The notes below the pieces were generated by a model, which saw only the letters and a list, made by a program, of their open reading frames with translations, did no database searches and was not told the DNA's origin. This document shows, piece by piece, positions 5,886-10,266 of a DNA stretch of 10,266 bases. The stretch is from Candidatus Dadabacteria bacterium (GTDB lineage Bacteria > Desulfobacterota_D > UBA1144 > Nemesobacterales > UBA2774). The translations under genes were made by a program, and so were the position numbers. The stretch covers positions 1-10,266 of the forward strand of contig SMWY01000072.1 of assembly GCA_004356555.1 (NCBI GenBank), given 5' to 3'. How positions within the stretch are numbered: position 1 is the stretch's first letter; the number at the start of each line of letters is the position of its first letter.

Positions 5886-6542
5886 TTAAACTGTGTGCGG
5901 GTCTTTCTCGAGAGGACAACCCGCACAAATTGGACTTCTTTTTTTGCAGTGTTCTTTCCCCACCTTTACTAGTAAAGCATGATACTCATTAAAAATCTGA
6001 GGATCATCATTTAGCGAATCCATAAATAGTTCCTGCATTTCATTATAGCTAGTTTGTTCAGGCACAAGGCCGTGTCTCGAAAGCACTCTATATGTATAAG
6101 TATCTATTACAAAAATTGCTTTGTTTCCACCATATAGAATAATACAATCAGCGGTTTCAGGGCCTATGCCCTTTATGTTGAGAAGGTTGTTTCTCAGTAC
6201 GTGTATATCTTCATCAAACATATTCTCAAGGCTGTCGTTGTAATTCTCAGTGATAAAGGTTACGAAATTTTTTATCTTAAGAGCTTTTTGATTATAATAT
6301 CCTGAAGATCGAATTAATTGAGCTAGCTCGTCAGTTGTTAATAGTTTTAATTTATCTATTGAAATTAAGTTTGATTTCTTCAGGTTATTAATAGCTTTTT
6401 CTACGTTTTTCCAAGACGTATTTTGAGTAAGTATGGCTCCCAAAATATATTCCAGCTGAGTATCCCCAGGCCACCAGCCTTGAGGGCCATATCTTTTATA
6501 GAGCAATCTATATATTTTATTGATCCGCTCTGAAATCGTCAT
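5886..6542 (-). CDS. Helix-hairpin-helix DNA glycosylase, EndoIII superfamily (MagIII-like), lacking the catalytic lysine
   Basis: Base-excision repair glycosylase of the HhH-GPD fold, 218 residues. The fold is seen from WWPGDTQLEYILGAILTQNT (24-42) through a helix-hairpin-helix LNIKGIGPETAD (121-132) to the conserved aspartate D147 in FVIDTYTYRV. In endonuclease III the hairpin carries the lyase lysine (GRKTAN); here that position is E129, which predicts a monofunctional glycosylase, as in MagIII-type 3-methyladenine glycosylases. The C-terminal iron-sulfur loop has cysteines 199, 206 and 209 (C-x6-C-x2-C), but the expected fourth, five residues on, is a proline and the protein ends soon after. 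The substrate cannot be told from sequence. No Shine-Dalgarno is clear. It lies 60 bases downstream of the M48 protease gene on the same strand and converges with rplT. Confidence 0.85.
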   Translation of the reverse strand: MTISERINKIYRLLYKRYGPQGWWPGDTQLEYILGAILTQNTSWKNVEKAINNLKKSNLISIDKLKLLTTDELAQLIRSSGYYNQKALKIKNFVTFITENYNDSLENMFDEDIHVLRNNLLNIKGIGPETADCIILYGGNKAIFVIDTYTYRVLSRHGLVPEQTSYNEMQELFMDSLNDDPQIFNEYHALLVKVGKEHCKKRSPICAGCPLEKDPHTV

Positions 6543-6602
6543 TTTTTAGAACCCATTTAATATAAAGGAACACAATCCGTTATTAGCTATAAATAATGTA
6601 TT

Positions 6603-7442
6603 TTAATTTGTGATCGGGTTATTCGGTGCTTTTGAAGAGCTATTATAATACACCATTGCCTCGGGAAGCCACTGTTGTAAATTTCGTATTCTTGTTCCAT
6701 AACCCGGGTGTGTTGATAAGAATTCAGGTGGCTGAGGGTTCCCTCTTACGGCCTCATCCATTCGCTGCCAAAATGCTACAGCCTCTCTGGGGTCATATCC
6801 CGCCTTAGCCATATACACAAGTCCGATCCTGTCAGCTTCGGACTCCTGAGACCTGCTAAATGGTAGTAGCACGCCTACGTTTGCTCCGAGCCCGTATGCC
6901 TGCATAACTGCTTCATAGACAAATGGATCACTTCCGCCCATAGCGGCTCCTACTCCCACTGCTCCTAATTGAGCGAGTATACCTGTGGAAACTCTCTCCC
7001 CGCCGTGCCTGGCAGCTACGTGGGCTACTTCATGGGCCATAACAGTAGCCAGCCCGGCGTCAGTTTCGGCAACCGGCAATATTCCTGTATACACTGCCAC
7101 TTTACCTCCGGGAAGAGCAAAAGCGTTTATTTGCTCATCATCCTCTATTACTTTGAATTCCCACTTATAATTTTGGGTATCGGATACTGCCGCAATTCTT
7201 TGACCGACTCTGGTAACTGCGTTGTTATAGGATTGATTAGTTGATATTTGCTCGTTTTTTAGAACTTCTTTAAATGCTGTTAGACCCATCTCATTTTCTT
7301 GAGACTGAGTAATAATAATAAACTGCGAGCGTCCGGTTATAGGAGCCTTATAACAGGATAGTATGGGTAAACTTATTAAAGCAAATATGAATAGAACTAA
7401 AAAAGGCTTAATAATATATTTAGGGGCACTAGTTTCGGACAT
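6603..7442 (-). CDS. M48 family zinc metalloprotease, probable lipoprotein (LoiP/YcaL-like)
   Basis: Envelope metallopeptidase of 279 residues. The N-terminus has a hydrophobic stretch (about 11-28) ending in a lipobox-like ILSC with C30, so it is probably lipid-anchored in the periplasm. The peptidase core shows NAFALPGGKVAVYTG (106-120), the zinc site HEVAH (H137, E138, H141) and the third ligand in SESEAD-type context (E202, with D204). It closes with STHPGYGTRI, as in LoiP, YcaL and the BepA catalytic domain. No TPR region follows, which favours LoiP/YcaL over BepA. These enzymes degrade or help fold outer-membrane proteins under stress. TAGGTG stands just before the ATG as a ribosome site. 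The glycosylase gene downstream may share its transcript, but no functional link is obvious. Confidence 0.92.
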   Translation of the reverse strand: MSETSAPKYIIKPFLVLFIFALISLPILSCYKAPITGRSQFIIITQSQENEMGLTAFKEVLKNEQISTNQSYNNAVTRVGQRIAAVSDTQNYKWEFKVIEDDEQINAFALPGGKVAVYTGILPVAETDAGLATVMAHEVAHVAARHGGERVSTGILAQLGAVGVGAAMGGSDPFVYEAVMQAYGLGANVGVLLPFSRSQESEADRIGLVYMAKAGYDPREAVAFWQRMDEAVRGNPQPPEFLSTHPGYGTRIRNLQQWLPEAMVYYNSSSKAPNNPITN

Positions 7443-7512
7443 CTTGAATCACCTACTTATATATAAAGGGTTTATATGGTTAATATAACTTATTTATAGG
7501 AGATTCTTAATC

Positions 7513-7585
7513 AAAAATTTGGATCTAAGCTTTTATCTACCGGGTTTAGCACACAGTAGATAAAAGCTTGTCTCCTCAAATTTTT
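7513..7585 (-). terminator. Long two-part hairpin after the aminotransferase gene, probable terminator
   Basis: A perfect 14-bp inverted repeat (7527-7540 with 7556-7569) surrounds a 15-base loop. A second 9-bp pair, AAAAATTTG (7513-7521) with CAAATTTTT (7577-7585), lies outside a short internal loop. Read on the minus strand it begins 12 bases after the aminotransferase stop and ends in a T run, as expected for an intrinsic terminator. The stem is AT-rich and unusually long, so a protein-binding or small-repeat origin is also possible. Confidence 0.6.
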
Positions 7586-7596
7586 AAATGGTAAGC

Positions 7597-8775
7597 CTAC
7601 TTTTGAAGATTGGCTTCTTTCATTCTTCTGATACCTTCATCGATGTCTTCGTCAGCACATGCATAGGTTACTCTTATAAAGCCTTCTCCCTGGCTCCCAA
7701 ATGCAGTTCCAGCTACGACGGCAACGCCGCCTTTTTCTACTAATTGGTCTGTGAACTCCTGGGATGTTAAACCTGTACCTCTTATATCGGCAAAGGCGTA
7801 AAATGCTCCGTCCGGGGTGTCACAGCTAACTCCAGGTACAGTATTTAATCCTGAAACCATTCTATCTCTCTTTTGTTTCAGGATTGCATGCTTTTCATGA
7901 ACCCAGTCTTGTGGGCCTGTGAGTGCAGCGTATGCGGCCTTTTGAATGAAAGCTGCAACGTTTGTAATACTGTCTTGCAGGAATATTGAGAGCTTATCTA
8001 TCACAGGTTTTGGCGCAACTGCAAATCCGATCCTCCAACCTGTCATAGCATAAGTTTTTGAGAAAGTGTCGATAATTAGTGATCTTTCAGCCATACCAGG
8101 AATAGAGGATATGGATTTATGAGGCTTATCGTAAGTCATATGTGAAAATATTTCGTCCGTAATTATCATCAACTGTGGGTTTTTGAAGCACAGCTCTGCG
8201 ATCTCTTCAGGGTTTTCAACTAGGTGTCCGTTTGGCCTCTGTGGTGTGTTTATGATAAGCAGCTTTGTTTTCGGTGTGATCATGGCATCGAGTTTCTCGA
8301 TATCAAACTGCCAGTCAGGACTTGTAAGTGGTGTATGATCAATGTTAGCCCTTACAAATTTAGCCCAGACTTCATCAGGCGGATAACCTGGGTTAGGGAA
8401 TATAACATGGTCTCCCTCTTCTAAAAAAGTTAATAGCGACATGGTCAATGCATGCTTGGCTCCCGCTGTAACAATAATCTCTTCAGGTTGCGTCGGTCTA
8501 CCTCGCCCTGTCATCTCCTGTGCTAGAGCCTCCCTCAATTCCGAAAGTCCGGGTCCCGGGTCATATCTGACATAACCGTCTTTGAGTGCCTGCTCAGTAG
8601 CGTCTAATATATGCTGCGGAGTATCAAAGTCAGGACCTTGGTAATCCCCCTTTTCAAAATGAATAATCTTCTGCCCAGTCTTTTTCTCCAAATCTCGAGC
8701 TACTCTCATGCTAGCCCATTGCTTCGGCGGAACAAAATGGCTAATCTTTGAGCTGAATGGATATGAAACTGCCAT
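7597..8775 (-). CDS. Class I/II PLP-dependent aminotransferase
   Basis: Fold-type I aminotransferase, 392 residues, the full normal length. Visible are the substrate/cofactor loop around RYDPGPGLSELREAL (70-84), the TAGAKHAL turn that holds the PLP phosphate (103-110), aspartate D207 in ITDEIF that pairs with the pyridine nitrogen, and Schiff-base lysine K240 in DTFSKTYAMTGWRIGF with R248. The C-terminal arginine in FIRVTYA probably binds the substrate carboxylate. The usual NPTG motif reads RPNG here (180-183), and the tyrosine that normally follows the DEI aspartate is F210. These two cofactor-contact positions therefore differ from typical members. The substrate is not predictable. AGGAGG lies 8 bases before the ATG. 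It follows the TetR gene by 41 bases and probably shares its promoter and control. Confidence 0.93.
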   Translation of the reverse strand: MAVSYPFSSKISHFVPPKQWASMRVARDLEKKTGQKIIHFEKGDYQGPDFDTPQHILDATEQALKDGYVRYDPGPGLSELREALAQEMTGRGRPTQPEEIIVTAGAKHALTMSLLTFLEEGDHVIFPNPGYPPDEVWAKFVRANIDHTPLTSPDWQFDIEKLDAMITPKTKLLIINTPQRPNGHLVENPEEIAELCFKNPQLMIITDEIFSHMTYDKPHKSISSIPGMAERSLIIDTFSKTYAMTGWRIGFAVAPKPVIDKLSIFLQDSITNVAAFIQKAAYAALTGPQDWVHEKHAILKQKRDRMVSGLNTVPGVSCDTPDGAFYAFADIRGTGLTSQEFTDQLVEKGGVAVVAGTAFGSQGEGFIRVTYACADEDIDEGIRRMKEANLQK

Positions 8776-8816
8776 TTGAAATACCTCCTATAGATTAATG
8801 ACTTCTAAAAGTACTA

Positions 8817-9473
8817 CTATAAACCTCTCACTGCTAAGGTACTTTCGTCTTGAGTGGTCATAATACCCTCAGAAATCATTGAAAATACCTCCTCCGCTAT
8901 TTCTCCTGCAGTCTTATCCGTTGGATAGAAAAACATTACTGATCCTACCAGTCCAAAGATAATTAGAGCCATAAGCTCAGTATTTGCAGACCGAAATGAT
9001 CCTTCCTTAATTCCTTTTTCCAAAACTTTTCTGTAAAGCTTTATTCTTCTATGTCTCCAATGCTCTGTAAACTCGAAATGTTCCCTTATAAGCCGGGTTT
9101 CATCTCTGGTCAATATACGTAAAACATCCATGTTCTGAAAATAAAATTGAAATATCAGTCTTAGTATCTTCTTTAACTTTAGTGGAGCTGGGTCCTCTTT
9201 AGCTATTTCTTTCTCAAGTATCGACTCTATTGTCTCAAAGGTGTGTTCCAATATTCCAAGATATAAATTCTCTTTAGATTTGAAGTAAAGGTAAATAGTG
9301 CCTTTAGCCACCCCTACTTCCCCTGCTATCTGGTCCATCGTAACATCATGATAGCTTTTCTGAGAAAAAAGGTTGGAAGCTGCCTTAATGATTTCTTCTT
9401 TACGGCTTTTTCTCCTGATCCGTTTTTGACTTGGAGCAACTTTTTTATCCATCAATTTTTTTGGTTTAGCCAT
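8817..9473 (-). CDS. TetR/AcrR family transcriptional regulator
   Basis: DNA-binding repressor of the TetR family, 218 residues. A basic 23-residue tail precedes the helix-turn-helix at about 24-71, with VTMDQIAGEVGVAKGTIYLYFKSKENLY-type sequence; the recognition helix is near 55-64 (VAKGTIYLYF). The rest is an all-helical ligand-binding and dimerisation domain with no recognisable effector. A 14-bp palindrome (9499-9512) sits at the expected transcription start just upstream, so autorepression is likely. The aminotransferase gene follows in the same direction, and the ligand may relate to that enzyme's substrate or product. A good Shine-Dalgarno is missing (GATGGG at best), so the translation start is less certain than the family assignment. 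Confidence 0.93.
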   Translation of the reverse strand: MAKPKKLMDKKVAPSQKRIRRKSRKEEIIKAASNLFSQKSYHDVTMDQIAGEVGVAKGTIYLYFKSKENLYLGILEHTFETIESILEKEIAKEDPAPLKLKKILRLIFQFYFQNMDVLRILTRDETRLIREHFEFTEHWRHRRIKLYRKVLEKGIKEGSFRSANTELMALIIFGLVGSVMFFYPTDKTAGEIAEEVFSMISEGIMTTQDESTLAVRGL

Positions 9474-9498
9474 TTTTAACCCATCACAGTTAGACTGA

Positions 9499-9512
9499 AC
9501 TGACTAGTCAGT
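9499..9512. promoter_or_regulatory. Probable TetR operator (14-bp perfect palindrome)
   Basis: ACTGACTAGTCAGT is a perfect palindrome in the leader of the tetR gene. It overlaps the predicted start of the minus-strand transcript (about 9512). Its TGACTAGTCA-type core is a form often seen for TetR/AcrR sites. Binding by the adjacent regulator is inference from position and symmetry. Confidence 0.75.
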
Positions 9513-9518
9513 CATAAA

Positions 9519-9547
9519 ATAGTAGTATAACTGAATTTCTTTGTCAA
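9519..9547 (-). promoter_or_regulatory. Sigma70-type promoter of the tetR-aminotransferase operon
   Basis: On the minus strand a consensus -35 TTGACA (9542-9547) is followed after exactly 17 bases by TACTAT (9519-9524). The predicted start falls at the edge of the palindromic operator, so a bound regulator would block initiation. Confidence 0.75.
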
Positions 9548-9710
9548 GTACTTTTTTTCAGTTTGAGAAAAAAATTATTTTGTGTGGAAATACCTAAAGA
9601 ATTGTAGAGTATTAACAGCAGTTTATAGTATTTTCAATCTGTAATTGTGATGAAGTATTTAAGATTTCATGAATGTGAACGATAAGCTATATAGAGCTAT
9701 TCGTTGCAAT

Positions 9711-9738
9711 TTGCAATTGTGTCAATCTTAATGATAAT
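9711..9738 (+). promoter_or_regulatory. Probable promoter of the lipoprotein gene
   Basis: TTGCAA (9711-9716) and GATAAT (9733-9738, one mismatch from TATAAT) are 16 bases apart and end 32 bases before the ATG at 9771. The TetR palindrome is about 200 bases upstream, so this promoter is not obviously under the same control. Confidence 0.5.
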
Positions 9739-9770
9739 ATAGTCAATTAAAATTTCAGACGGAGGAAGAA

Positions 9771-10226
9771 ATGAGAAGTATCGCAATATTAGTTTTAATA
9801 ATTCTTTCACTATCATTTGTATACACCGGATGTAAGCAAGGTGAGGAAGTGGTTGATAAATCAGAGGAAATGCATGAGGAAGCAAAGCAGGAATTTGACG
9901 CGACCATTTCAGAAAAAGTGGCTCCTGAGGTCTGGGATCTGATTCAAACAGAGAACTATAAGCTCCGCTGGAAAATGTGGCCTGGAAGACAAAACATTTA
10001 TGTTAACCCTATTGCTTTTCAAGCGATAGAGAACAAAGATTCAGAATTTCCTATCGGTTCAATAATAGTCCAGGAAAAACTCACGAACGAAGATAGTGTC
10101 AAAATGGTTAGAGTTGCCTACAGAATAGGAGGAGACGATGCAACCAACGGTTGGTTTGGTGCTGACTACTCTCCAGGCGGGACTGATTTTGAGATAAACG
10201 ATAGCGTGCAGAATCTCAAGCCGTAG
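9771..10226 (+). CDS. Lipoprotein with possible cytochrome P460-like domain lacking a heme motif
   Basis: This 151-residue protein has a short basic start, a hydrophobic segment (4-18) and a lipobox-like YTGC with C21, so it is probably a periplasm-facing lipoprotein. The -3 tyrosine is unusual. Residues 22-50 are charged and likely helical. Residues 62-138 hold WKMWPGRQNIYVNPIAFQAI, FPIGSIIVQEK, VRVAYRIGG and NGWFGADYSPGG. These resemble the order seen in cytochrome P460-type proteins (a YVN segment, a P-x-GS-I-IVKE segment, then W-x-x-YSPDG). That family normally ends with a CxxCH heme site; here the protein stops at residue 151 with no further cysteine. It may be a heme-free relative or a truncated copy. 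GGAGG lies 5 bases before the ATG. The P460 relation is from memory of the family and is tentative; secretion is well supported. Confidence 0.7.
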   Translation: MRSIAILVLIILSLSFVYTGCKQGEEVVDKSEEMHEEAKQEFDATISEKVAPEVWDLIQTENYKLRWKMWPGRQNIYVNPIAFQAIENKDSEFPIGSIIVQEKLTNEDSVKMVRVAYRIGGDDATNGWFGADYSPGGTDFEINDSVQNLKP

Positions 10227-10266
10227 TTACTGTTTGTCTACACTAGAAGTAACATTTTACTCAGAA

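Noticed and set aside
6969..7244. Plus-strand frames opposite the M48 gene
   Set aside because: They are antisense to the HEVAH region of a well-supported protease, with no ribosome site or homology.
1..10266. CRISPR array, prophage genes or toxin-antitoxin pair
   Set aside because: I found no regularly spaced repeats, no phage structural genes and no paired small ORFs of known toxin or antitoxin type.

Overview
The window is AT-rich bacterial chromosome, most likely from a Gram-negative, probably uncultured lineage. The reasons are two probable lipoproteins, an M48 envelope protease of LoiP/YcaL type, and a small secreted protein ending in an IPTL-CTERM sorting signal, a tail found in exosortase-bearing Gram-negatives. 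I cannot place it to phylum; a deltaproteobacterial or Dadabacteria-like source is a guess.

Left part (1-2475), accessory and eroded. The minus strand carries the N-terminal 184 residues of a UvrD/PcrA helicase that runs off the edge. Next come a 3' remnant of an IS481-like DDE transposase (frameshifted), an intact 109-residue cysteine-rich IPTL-CTERM protein with a clear terminator, about 460 bases of hairpin-rich sequence with no assignable gene, and the C-terminal stub of a large serine recombinase. The stub's reading frame runs into the 3' end of a minus-strand tRNA-Gln gene. This looks like the scar of one or more mobile elements beside a tRNA.

Middle (2635-5814), core translation cluster: tRNA-Val(GAC), thrS, infC, rpmI and rplT on the plus strand, tightly packed. 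The tRNA ends 15 bases before thrS. infC has a good Shine-Dalgarno but seems to start at a non-canonical AUA codon inside or just after the end of thrS. infC overlaps rpmI by 26 bases. The order thrS-infC-rpmI-rplT is the classical one.

Right part (5886-10226), four minus-strand genes then one plus-strand gene. A helix-hairpin-helix DNA glycosylase of the EndoIII superfamily lacks the catalytic lysine and the fourth Fe-S cysteine. It lies downstream of an M48 lipoprotein metalloprotease. A TetR-family regulator and a class I/II PLP aminotransferase form a likely two-gene operon. The operon has a sigma70-like promoter, a 14-bp perfect palindrome at the start site (probable autoregulatory operator), and a long hairpin after its last gene. 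Divergently, a lipoprotein with a possible cytochrome P460-like domain but no heme-binding motif closes the window.

I see no clearly new multi-gene system. The points most worth checking are the infC start codon, the recombinase/tRNA-Gln junction and its flanking repeats, the altered active-site positions in the glycosylase and aminotransferase, and the tRNA-Val/thrS arrangement.
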